Part shown: positions 1 to 5,165 of the stretch, piece after piece
How positions within the stretch are numbered: position 1 is the first letter of the stretch
How the letters are laid out: every line of letters starts with the position of its first letter
Assembly (NCBI GenBank): GCA_947460525.1
Contig: CANHIV010000105.1
Location: forward strand, 1 to 5,343
DNA: 5,343 nucleotides
Source of the DNA: Flavobacteriales bacterium
Lineage (GTDB): Bacteria; Bacteroidota; Bacteroidia; Flavobacteriales_D; Sanyastnellaceae
Direction: 5' to 3'
Program-made: the position numbers and the translations under genes
The notes under the pieces: generated by a model
What the model was told of the DNA's origin: nothing
The model's database searches: none
Seen by the model: the letters and a program-made list of their open reading frames with translations, nothing else

Positions 1-2
1 TG

Positions 3-554
3 ATTTATGCGCAAAGCGCTATTGTTATTGAAGCACCGCGTTCTGAAGTGGCAAGCAACGGAACGGAATCTGGACAAACCAATAAGAAGGTAAGAGAGAA
101 TATTGTTTACGAAGAGGTTTGGAAAACACACAAAGTAAGTCGCGGTGAGAACATGGCCGGTATTGCTAGGAAGTACAATGTGACGACGAAGCAAATCAAG
201 GATTGGAACAAATTGCGAAGCAATAGTGTGAAGTCAGGTCAGAAGTTGAAAATCAAAACCAAGGTCAAGAAAACCATTCAAATCACAGAGGATGCTCCTG
301 TAAGCGCCGCAGATAAGGCAATGGAGAACGCAACGGAGAATGCGGATTCTGTGAAAACAGCACCTGTTACACCAAAAGAACCGAAGCCAACACCTGCGCC
401 CAAAACAACCCCCAAGTATTACACCGTAAAAAGTGGGGATACATTAACGCAGATTGCAAAGAAGAATGGCACTACTGTGCAAGATTTAAAGAAATTGAAT
501 CCTAAGTTGACCGACAAGTTGAAGGTAGGACAGAAAATAATGGTTAAAAAATAA
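3..554 (+). CDS. LysM-repeat protein, 5'-truncated; probably C-terminal end of an MltD-like lytic transglycosylase
   Basis: The frame is open to the left edge of the window (first full codon at 3, reading [12 protein letters not shown]...), so the gene begins upstream and the GTG at 48 is probably not a start. Two LysM peptidoglycan-binding domains are visible. The first, at about nt 126-254, has the pattern V-S-R-G-E-N-M-x-x-I-A-R-K-Y and S-G-Q-K-L-K-I. The second, at 417-551, has V-K-S-G-D-T-L-x-x-I-A-K-K and V-G-Q-K-I-M-V and runs to the C-terminus. Between them lies a roughly 54-residue linker rich in Lys, Pro, Thr and Ala. LysM domains bind the glycan backbone of peptidoglycan in the periplasm. 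In Bacteroidota, tandem C-terminal LysM domains of this kind commonly follow a GH23 transglycosylase domain (MltD type); that domain is not in the window, so the enzyme identity is inference. A non-catalytic LysM protein or a peptidase is also possible. The LysM call is very secure. The stop lies 3 bp before the next gene, so co-transcription is likely. Confidence 0.88.
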   Translation: MYAQSAIVIEAPRSEVASNGTESGQTNKKVRENIVYEEVWKTHKVSRGENMAGIARKYNVTTKQIKDWNKLRSNSVKSGQKLKIKTKVKKTIQITEDAPVSAADKAMENATENADSVKTAPVTPKEPKPTPAPKTTPKYYTVKSGDTLTQIAKKNGTTVQDLKKLNPKLTDKLKVGQKIMVKK

Positions 555-557
555 AAC

Positions 558-1007
558 ATGAAAGTAGAAAACGGAAAAACAGTAGCGGTTCACTATCGCC
601 TTCACTTGGATGGATTTGATGGAGAATTATTTGAAGAGACAACAGAGGAGCAACCTTTGGAGTTTGAAATTGGTGCAGGAGAGATGATCCCAGCATTTGA
701 AGCAGCTATCCTAGGAATGGAAGCGGGACAAGAGTTCCAAATACATATTCCTTGCGCAGATGCTTATGGAGAAGAAAAGGAAGAGTTTTATATGGAGTTT
801 CCAAAAAGCGATTTCTTGGGAGAAGACGGAGAAATGGATGATGAGTTGTTTGAAGTAGGAGAGGTAGTTCCTATGAATACACCAGAAGGAGAAGAAGTTT
901 ACGGTGTGGTGGTTGAAGTAAAATTGAACACCATTGTGATTGACTTCAATCATCCATTGGCAGATGAGGATTTGTACTTTACAGGTGTGATTGCACAAAT
1001 CATGTAA
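558..1007 (+). CDS. FKBP-type peptidyl-prolyl cis-trans isomerase, SlyD-like
   Basis: This 149-residue acidic cytoplasmic protein resembles the SlyD/FkpB branch of FKBP folding catalysts, which isomerise prolyl peptide bonds and act as chaperones. The FKBP half-domain is seen as V-A-V-H-Y (9-13), D-G-E-L-F-E-E-T (21-28), P-L-E-F-E-I-G-A-G (33-41) and I-P-A-F-E-A-A-I-L-G-M (44-54), then D-A-Y-G-E (68-72). An inserted domain (IF, about 72-122) follows, and the chain returns to the FKBP fold with the family hallmark D-F-N-H-P-L-A at 129-135. The usual glycine after NHPLA is aspartate here (D136). The protein ends soon after the fold (149 residues), without the His/Cys-rich metal-binding tail of E. 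coli SlyD. There is no signal peptide. The ATG at 558 lies 3 bp after the previous stop, in an A-rich context without a Shine-Dalgarno sequence. The gene sits between a cell-wall gene and ftsX with short gaps, so an operon is likely. Family assignment is firm; the client proteins are unknown. Confidence 0.93.
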   Translation: MKVENGKTVAVHYRLHLDGFDGELFEETTEEQPLEFEIGAGEMIPAFEAAILGMEAGQEFQIHIPCADAYGEEKEEFYMEFPKSDFLGEDGEMDDELFEVGEVVPMNTPEGEEVYGVVVEVKLNTIVIDFNHPLADEDLYFTGVIAQIM

Positions 1008-1016
1008 AAATTCTAT

Positions 1017-1892
1017 ATGCGCAGTTTTCTAAGAACATCCGCCAGTAAATCAGCTTCAATCAGCACCTTTATTGGAACCACCATGGTTTTGATTTTGGTT
1101 GCGTTGTTATTGGTGTTTTGGATTCTAGGAAATGCGTTAACCCATCATTTTCAAGATCAATTGGTAGCGCAGGTGATGTTTATCCCGGATGCCAATGAGA
1201 ACGATTTGATGGTATTTAAAAAGCAAATTGAATCCGAGTCGTTTTGTGAGTCTACCACATTTGTGAGTAGTGAACAAGCGGCAGAAATCATGAAGCAAGA
1301 ATTGGGCGATGATTTTGTGGCTGGTGTTTTGGGCTACAATCCGCTACCCGCTTCGGTGGATGTCCGCATCAATCCAGAGGCTTCTGATATTCAGGTGATT
1401 CGAAAAAAAGTTGAAGATTGGAAGAAGAGTCCATTGGTCAAAGACGTCATTGTGCAAGAAAGTTTGATTGAGAAAATCAATCAAAACATCGCCCATTGGA
1501 GTTTAATATTGATGACCATTGCGGGATTGCTTCTTATGATAAGCATTGCGTTGATTGTGAATACGGTTGAGCTGACCGTATTTTCTCAACGCTTTATTAT
1601 TCGCAGCATGCAGTTGGTGGGCGCTACGCAATGGTTCATTATTCGTCCATTTGTATACAAGAGCATGTGGCAAGGCTTTAGGGCGTCACTCATAGCATTG
1701 GCTATTATTTTTTCTGGATTATTTTTTATCATGAAAGATTGGCCCACGATCATAGGGGTCTTGATGGATCATGGCAGGGTCTTGTGGGTCATCCTCGGGA
1801 CAATTTTTGTGGGCCTAAGTGTTTCTACGTTGGCCACCATATTTAGCGTTCGTAAATTTGTAAGGCTGAAGCACGACGAGATGCACGCCTAA
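1017..1892 (+). CDS. ftsX: Cell division protein FtsX
   Basis: FtsX is the membrane half of the FtsEX complex, an ABC-transporter-like machine at the division site that uses ATP hydrolysis by FtsE to activate peptidoglycan hydrolases. The 291-residue product has the expected layout: a short cytoplasmic N-terminus, TM1 at about 18-38, a large extracytoplasmic domain at about 41-160 (with P-A-S-V-D-V-R-I near its middle), TM2 at about 162-182, TM3 at about 223-239 and TM4 at about 255-276, with a basic C-terminal tail. The cytoplasmic segment after TM2, S-Q-R-F-I-I-R-S-M-Q-L-V-G-A-T (190-204), is the classic FtsX signature. Where relatives, as I recall, usually read N-T-I-R-L, this protein has N-T-V-E-L (182-186). 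ftsE is not adjacent in the window, which is common in this phylum. The ATG is 9 bp after the FKBP stop. An 87-bp gap follows, so ftsX probably ends this transcription unit, although no strong terminator is seen after it. Confidence 0.95.
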   Translation: MRSFLRTSASKSASISTFIGTTMVLILVALLLVFWILGNALTHHFQDQLVAQVMFIPDANENDLMVFKKQIESESFCESTTFVSSEQAAEIMKQELGDDFVAGVLGYNPLPASVDVRINPEASDIQVIRKKVEDWKKSPLVKDVIVQESLIEKINQNIAHWSLILMTIAGLLLMISIALIVNTVELTVFSQRFIIRSMQLVGATQWFIIRPFVYKSMWQGFRASLIALAIIFSGLFFIMKDWPTIIGVLMDHGRVLWVILGTIFVGLSVSTLATIFSVRKFVRLKHDEMHA

Positions 1893-1904
1893 ATTTCACA
1901 AAAA

Positions 1905-1923
1905 GAAAACATAAAAATGTTTC
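1905..1923. repeat. Weak AT-rich inverted repeat after ftsX
   Basis: An inverted repeat with arms around ACAT (1909-1912) and ATGT (1917-1920) is separated by four A residues. It extends to about seven pairs if one A is bulged (GAAAACAT against ATGTTTC). The stem is too AT-rich, and lacks a following T-run, to be a convincing terminator. It overlaps the proposed -33 region of the exbB promoter, so it could be a weak operator or chance in AT-rich DNA. Confidence 0.25.
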
Positions 1924-1951
1924 GGTTTTAGGTGTTCCTTGCGTATGTTTG
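1920..1951 (+). promoter_or_regulatory. Candidate Bacteroidota-type promoter for the exbB-exbD-exbD-tonB unit
   Basis: TATGTTTG at 1944-1951 matches the Bacteroidota -7 consensus TAnnTTTG at every fixed position. A TTTCG at 1920-1924 lies 19 bp upstream, where the -33 TTTG element is expected, and is an imperfect match. Transcription would then begin near 1957-1960, giving a leader of about 20 nt before the exbB ATG at 1980. A perfect 12-bp palindrome, TAAAAATTTTTA (1958-1969), sits at the predicted start site. It lies in the only gap above 50 bp between ftsX and tonB, which supports a separate promoter here. No Fur-like box was seen. Confidence 0.55.
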
Positions 1952-1979
1952 GCGCACTAAAAATTTTTATTCTAATTGT

Positions 1980-2798
1980 ATGAGTCAAGCGAAAAAAACA
2001 CAAAGCGCTGAGAGCAGCTTTGATTGGTCGGCAATTTTCCCGTACATCGCCATTCCTGTGGCTTTGGTTGTATCGGCATTGTTGTTTGTTAATGTGTTGG
2101 GTGATCCAGCCAACTTTGAAGGTGGAGATGCTGAAAAAGGACATCCCTTGAATGTTTTAGGAACAATTCACAAGGGGGGATTCATTGTACCTCTTTTGAT
2201 TACTGTAAACTTGGTGGTTATTATTTTCTTCGTTGAGCGTTTGATTAGTCTTTCTAAAGCAAAAGGAAAAGGAAATACTAGCAAATTTGTTCGTCAAATC
2301 CGTACTTTATTGAACAACGGTCAAGTTGACCAAGCTATCGCTGCTTGTGATGCACAGAGAGGTTCTGTTGCTGCAGTAGTAAAAGCAGGTTTGACCAAAT
2401 ACAAGGCAGTTGATGGTGATGCGTCTATGGACAAAGAAGCCAGAGTAACTGCGGTTAAAAATGAGTTGGACGAGGCATCAGCTTTGGAATTGCCAATGTT
2501 GTCTAAGAACTTGGTGATTTTGTCTACTTGTGCATCTTTGGGTGTATTGGTTGGATTGTTGGGTACTGTACGTGGTATGATTACTTCATTTGAAGCGATG
2601 GCAACAGCTGGAGCTCCAGATGCAACAGCACTTTCATTGGGTATCTCTGAAGCCTTGATCAATACCTTCTTGGGTATCTTGGGTTCTGCAATTGCGATTA
2701 TCCTTTTCAACTTCTTTAGCACACGTATCGATTCATTGACACACGCTATTGATGAGGCTGGTTTCAGCGTAGCTCAATCAGTAGGAGCAAAGAAATAA
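1980..2798 (+). CDS. exbB: ExbB/TolQ-family proton channel subunit (MotA/TolQ/ExbB)
   Basis: This is the channel-forming subunit of an inner-membrane motor that works with ExbD and TonB to drive outer-membrane TonB-dependent transport. I start it at the ATG at 1980 (MSQAKK..., 272 residues). The frame could extend to a GTG at 1932, but that would add 16 residues of unlikely sequence and overlap the promoter candidate. Four hydrophobic segments are seen at about 18-40, 67-87, 177-197 and 226-246; E. coli ExbB has three, so the first is extra. The core signature G-L-L-G-T-V-R-G-M (192-200) is present. In I-S-E-A-L-I-N-T (222-229), E224 aligns by eye with E. coli ExbB Glu176 and T229 with Thr181, both important for proton passage. 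The long cytoplasmic part lies between the second and third segments (about 88-176). TolQ or a gliding-motor protein are alternatives by family, but the two ExbD genes and tonB downstream favour ExbB. Confidence 0.92.
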   Translation: MSQAKKTQSAESSFDWSAIFPYIAIPVALVVSALLFVNVLGDPANFEGGDAEKGHPLNVLGTIHKGGFIVPLLITVNLVVIIFFVERLISLSKAKGKGNTSKFVRQIRTLLNNGQVDQAIAACDAQRGSVAAVVKAGLTKYKAVDGDASMDKEARVTAVKNELDEASALELPMLSKNLVILSTCASLGVLVGLLGTVRGMITSFEAMATAGAPDATALSLGISEALINTFLGILGSAIAIILFNFFSTRIDSLTHAIDEAGFSVAQSVGAKK

Positions 2799-2833
2799 TA
2801 TTGTAGGTAAGGTCAAATTATTAGGTAGCTATT

Positions 2834-3508
2834 ATGCCAAAACCAAAAATGCCAAAAAGTGCCCCCAGCCTGGACATGACGCCCATGGTTGACTTGGGTT
2901 TCTTATTGGTGACCTTCTTTATCCTTACCGCTAAGTTTCGCCCCAACGAGCCTGTATTGGTTGACACCCCGTCATCTACTTCAGAATTGTTGTTGCCAGA
3001 AAAAATCATGTTGGTGACCATCGACAATGAAGGACGTGTTTTCTTTGATATTCATGGAAAAGATGTTCGCAGAGAGATGATCAACGGAATGATTGAAAGA
3101 CATCCTGAATTAAAATTAACAGAAGAGCAATTGAAGCGTTTTTCTGTAATGGGAATGTTTGGAATGGATTTGGCGAATCTTGGAACTTACTTGAAAGAAG
3201 ACGAAGCTGTTCGTTCAAAAATGGATCAAATGACAAAAGGTATTCCTACCGATTCATTAAAAAACGAGCTAGCAGAGTGGATTCAAGAAGGATATGAGGC
3301 TTTCATGATCGATGCACAGAACAAAGGGATTAGTGTTGATGATCTTCGTGATGACGAAGGTTTGAGATATGCAATCAAAGCGGATGGTGCAACGGAATAT
3401 GAGAAAATCGAAAAGGTCATCGATATTTTCCGAGAGAAGAATATTTTTCAATTTAACATGGTAACCACGTTAGAAGCAGGAGTGGATATTTCTGCTGAAA
3501 GCGAGTAA
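2834..3508 (+). CDS. exbD: ExbD/TolR-family protein, first copy
   Basis: ExbD dimers sit in the ExbB pore and couple proton flow to TonB. The 224-residue product has a short basic cytoplasmic N-terminus (Lys, Pro, Met-rich, 1-8). It is followed by the signature L-D-M-T-P-M-V-D-L (13-21), whose D20 corresponds to the essential proton-carrying Asp25 of E. coli ExbD, and a single TM helix to about residue 32. The C-terminal part (about 175-215, with I-K-A-D and V-I-D-I-F-R-E-K-N-I) looks like the usual periplasmic ExbD/TolR fold. Between them is a long extra stretch with F-S-V-M-G-M-F-G-M-D-L-A-N-L-G-T-Y-L (about 94-119), so the protein is much longer than the E. coli form of 141 residues; length of this order is familiar in Bacteroidota. 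The ATG is 35 bp after exbB, with a weak AGG at 2823-2825. It is co-directional with a second exbD 10 bp downstream. Confidence 0.93.
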   Translation: MPKPKMPKSAPSLDMTPMVDLGFLLVTFFILTAKFRPNEPVLVDTPSSTSELLLPEKIMLVTIDNEGRVFFDIHGKDVRREMINGMIERHPELKLTEEQLKRFSVMGMFGMDLANLGTYLKEDEAVRSKMDQMTKGIPTDSLKNELAEWIQEGYEAFMIDAQNKGISVDDLRDDEGLRYAIKADGATEYEKIEKVIDIFREKNIFQFNMVTTLEAGVDISAESE

Positions 3509-3518
3509 TCGATATCCT

Positions 3519-4184
3519 ATGGCAGAAATCATAGAAAGTGGTGGTGGCGAAAAAGGCGGTAAGAAACGGCCCAAGAAAGGTGTAGTCCGCATGGATATGA
3601 CTCCCATGGTGGATTTGGCCTTCTTGTTGTTGACTTTCTTCATCCTTGCAACATCACTCAGCAAGCCCAAAACGTTAGAGATCATCTATCCAAAGGAAGT
3701 AGAGAACAATGATGAAAAAACCAAATTGGCAGATGAGTTGGCAACAACGATTTTGATCGGTGAAGGTGAAGAGCATTTGTTCTACTACCATGGAAAGTTT
3801 GATCCAGATACTACTGTTCTTCAAAAGACAGATTTTTCGAAAGATGGCTTTCGTAAAGTTTTGTTGGAAAAGAACAGAACCATCAACGAGCGTGTATTTG
3901 AATTGAAAGCCGATTTGAATAGCAAGCAGTTGAGCAAAGAAGACTACGAAGCACAGTACAAAGAAGCTTACAGCAAAATCGTAAATGATGAGCTGGCTCC
4001 TTTTGTAATCGTGAAAACCATTGATAAAAGTATGTGGAGAAACGTGGTGAATTCAATCGATGAATTGAATATCTGCAACGTCCGTAAGCGTGCCATTTTG
4101 GACATGGAAAAGAACGAGCAAGCGGCTGTAGAGAAGCGTGTTAAAGAATTGGGTTTACCAGCAGCATCAGGTTCGAACGAATAA
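3519..4184 (+). CDS. exbD: ExbD/TolR-family protein, second copy
   Basis: This is a paralogue of the preceding gene, with 221 residues and the same architecture. A Gly/Lys-rich cytoplasmic N-terminus (8-21, G-G-G-E-K-G-G-K-K-R-P-K-K-G) leads into R-M-D-M-T-P-M-V-D-L (24-33), with the conserved aspartate at D32, and one TM helix to about residue 45. The periplasmic part is longer than in E. coli ExbD and differs from that of the first copy. It carries a charged, probably helical segment (about 115-150) before V-I-V-K-T-I-D-K-S-M-W-R-N-V-V-N-S-I-D-E-L, which matches the final part of the ExbD fold. A Lys/Glu-rich tail of about 30 residues follows. The TM region is nearly identical in type to the first copy, but the periplasmic parts share little visible sequence, so the two probably have distinct roles or form mixed dimers (inference). 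The ATG lies 10 bp after the first exbD stop, with no clear Shine-Dalgarno sequence. Confidence 0.93.
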   Translation: MAEIIESGGGEKGGKKRPKKGVVRMDMTPMVDLAFLLLTFFILATSLSKPKTLEIIYPKEVENNDEKTKLADELATTILIGEGEEHLFYYHGKFDPDTTVLQKTDFSKDGFRKVLLEKNRTINERVFELKADLNSKQLSKEDYEAQYKEAYSKIVNDELAPFVIVKTIDKSMWRNVVNSIDELNICNVRKRAILDMEKNEQAAVEKRVKELGLPAASGSNE

Positions 4185-4191
4185 TGAAGTT

Positions 4192-4203
4192 GGCTGTACA
4201 GCC
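4192..4203. repeat. Perfect 12-bp palindrome in the exbD-tonB gap
   Basis: GGCTGTACAGCC is self-complementary over 12 bp and sits in the 35-bp gap between the second exbD and tonB, 16 bp before the tonB ATG. In RNA it could fold as a 4-bp GGCU/AGCC stem with a GUAC loop. It is followed by TTAAAAA, not a U-run, so it is not a terminator. It may be an mRNA processing or stability hairpin, or a protein-binding site, or chance. Confidence 0.35.
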
Positions 4204-4219
4204 TTAAAAATCGAAAGTT

Positions 4220-5086
4220 ATGGATACAATACTAACCCTAAGCGTCTTTGCCCTAATCATAGTGGCGCTGAGCTTTGAGTCCGGTTGGAATAACTTATTC
4301 AGCCGTGATCGAAACGACTTGGTTTTTGAAGACAAAAACAAGGCCTATGGTGCTTATTACATCCGTAAGGGGTATGGAAGATTCTTGTTCTATGCGGTGA
4401 TTTCAACCGTGGGTTTTGCTACTTTGGTGGCTTACTCACCTAAGATATTGCGCGGCGCAGAAGGTGAAGAAGAAGCTTTTGAAGTTGAGTTGTCAGCAGA
4501 AATGATGACTCCACCTCCTACAGATCCTAATGAACCCCCACCCCCACCCCCACCGCCCCCACCACCCCCACCCCCACCCAAGATTCGTCAGATTCAATTC
4601 ACGACAATCGAGGTAACGGATGAAGTTGTTGAGAATCCTCCTCCCTCACAGGATAACTTGGATCGTCAAAACATCTCAACCGAAACAACGGAAGGTGAAG
4701 AAGGATTGGTAGTACCTCATGAAGATACTTACACGGTGGTTGACGTTAAAAAGGATCCCCCCAAGGTTTTTGACTTTGTTCAAGAAGAAGCGGGTTATCC
4801 AGGTGGTCAAGAAGCCATGTACGGCGAATTGAGAAACTACATTGTTTATCCAGAAATGGAGAAAACCAACCAAATTGAAGGAACTGTATACGTTTCATTC
4901 ATCGTAGAGGCAGATGGTTCTGTATCTAATGTTGAAGTGTTGCGTGGCGTAGAAGAAGGACCAGGTTTCGATAAAATTGCAGTAGGCGCTGTTCAGAAAT
5001 TGAAGAAGAAGTTTACTCCAGCAAAAATGAACGGTAATTCTGTTCGCTATCGAATGAGGATACCTATTAAGTTTACGTTAAACTAA
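4220..5086 (+). CDS. tonB: TonB-family energy transducer
   Basis: TonB transmits energy from the ExbB-ExbD motor across the periplasm to outer-membrane receptors by gripping their TonB boxes. The 288-residue protein has an N-terminal hydrophobic stretch (4-19), then a cytoplasmic-looking basic loop with V-F-E-D-K-N-K-A-Y-G-A-Y-Y-I-R-K (35-50), a motif familiar from Bacteroidota TonB proteins. A TM helix at about 55-72 follows, then an acidic periplasmic stretch, 15 consecutive prolines (106-120), a low-complexity acidic spacer, and the TonB C-terminal domain (about 193-288). That domain opens with Y-P-G-G-Q-E-A-M and includes E-G-T-V-Y-V-S-F-I-V and G-F-D-K-I-A-V-G-A-V-Q-K-L-K-K. The start is fixed by an in-frame TAA at 4205 and the absence of another ATG before the KNKAYGAY motif. 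The hydrophobic 4-19 segment is unusual: with two helices the N-terminus would face the periplasm, consistent with the positively charged loop being inside. The gene ends just before a terminator. Confidence 0.95.
   Translation: MDTILTLSVFALIIVALSFESGWNNLFSRDRNDLVFEDKNKAYGAYYIRKGYGRFLFYAVISTVGFATLVAYSPKILRGAEGEEEAFEVELSAEMMTPPPTDPNEPPPPPPPPPPPPPPPKIRQIQFTTIEVTDEVVENPPPSQDNLDRQNISTETTEGEEGLVVPHEDTYTVVDVKKDPPKVFDFVQEEAGYPGGQEAMYGELRNYIVYPEMEKTNQIEGTVYVSFIVEADGSVSNVEVLRGVEEGPGFDKIAVGAVQKLKKKFTPAKMNGNSVRYRMRIPIKFTLN
4535..4579 (+). repeat. CCCCCA-type repeat coding 15 prolines in tonB; G-quadruplex motif on the minus strand
   Basis: Six runs of five C (4535-4539, 4541-4545, 4547-4551, 4556-4560, 4565-4569, 4571-4575) and one of three C (4577-4579) are separated by 1- or 4-nt spacers. 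They encode P106-P120 as 7 CCC, 7 CCA, 1 CCG and no CCT. The 16 other prolines of the same gene use 8 CCT, 5 CCA and 3 CCC. On the minus (template) strand this reads as G5 runs with T spacers, which fits the usual G-quadruplex rule. The peptide is expected to be a rigid polyproline rod spanning the periplasm, and its translation should depend on EF-P. Confidence 0.85.
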
Positions 5087-5091
5087 TATTA

Positions 5092-5120
5092 AAAAGGGAG
5101 TGAAAACTCCCTTTTGTTTT
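5092..5120 (+). terminator. Intrinsic terminator after tonB
   Basis: AAAAGGGAGT (5092-5101) pairs perfectly with ACTCCCTTTT (5106-5115) around a GAAA tetraloop (5102-5105), and TTTTGTTTT continues to 5120. The stem begins 5 bp after the tonB stop. The A-run on the left arm means it could also stop transcription arriving from the right. It marks the 3' end of the exbB-tonB unit. Confidence 0.9.
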
Positions 5121-5151
5121 CTAAAACATTAAGGCATTCGTTTTCCCGTTG

Positions 5152-5159
5152 TATCTTAG
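5152..5159 (+). promoter_or_regulatory. Candidate -7 box for a near-leaderless transcript
   Basis: TATCTTAG differs from the Bacteroidota TAnnTTTG element at one fixed position (the third T). It ends 6 bp before the ATG at 5166, so transcription would start at or very near the start codon. A new promoter is expected here because a strong terminator lies just upstream. I see no good TTTG at the -33 position, so the call is tentative. Confidence 0.4.
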
Positions 5160-5165
5160 CGCCGC

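Noticed and set aside
48..50. GTG as the start of the LysM gene
   Set aside because: The same frame is open to the window edge with plausible protein sequence before it, so the gene starts upstream.
711..998. Minus-strand open frame opposite the FKBP gene
   Set aside because: It is a shadow of a strongly recognised gene with no homology features of its own.
1917..1931. Four-codon micro-ORF (M-F-R-F-stop) before exbB, preceded by A-rich sequence
   Set aside because: It lies upstream of the predicted transcription start, is very short, and such ORFs are frequent by chance.
1932..1979. Upstream GTG start for ExbB adding 16 residues
   Set aside because: It would place the promoter box inside the coding region, and the added residues do not look like a natural N-terminus. 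The ATG at 1980 gives a normal basic and polar start.
1893..1979. Fur box or iron-responsive operator upstream of the TonB unit
   Set aside because: No sequence resembling the GATAATGATAATCATTATC pattern was found there or in the other gaps.
2321..2722. Minus-strand open frame opposite exbB
   Set aside because: It is complementary to conserved ExbB coding sequence, and its long open frame follows from the codon use of exbB.
2821..3685. Two minus-strand frames opposite the two exbD starts that resemble each other (K-S-T-M-G-V)
   Set aside because: The resemblance is just the mirror of the duplicated MTPMVDL motif in the two ExbD genes.
5116..5127. Small inverted repeat GTTTTCTAAAAC after the terminator
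   Set aside because: It has a two-base loop and AT-only arms, and it overlaps the terminator tail, so it is most likely chance.
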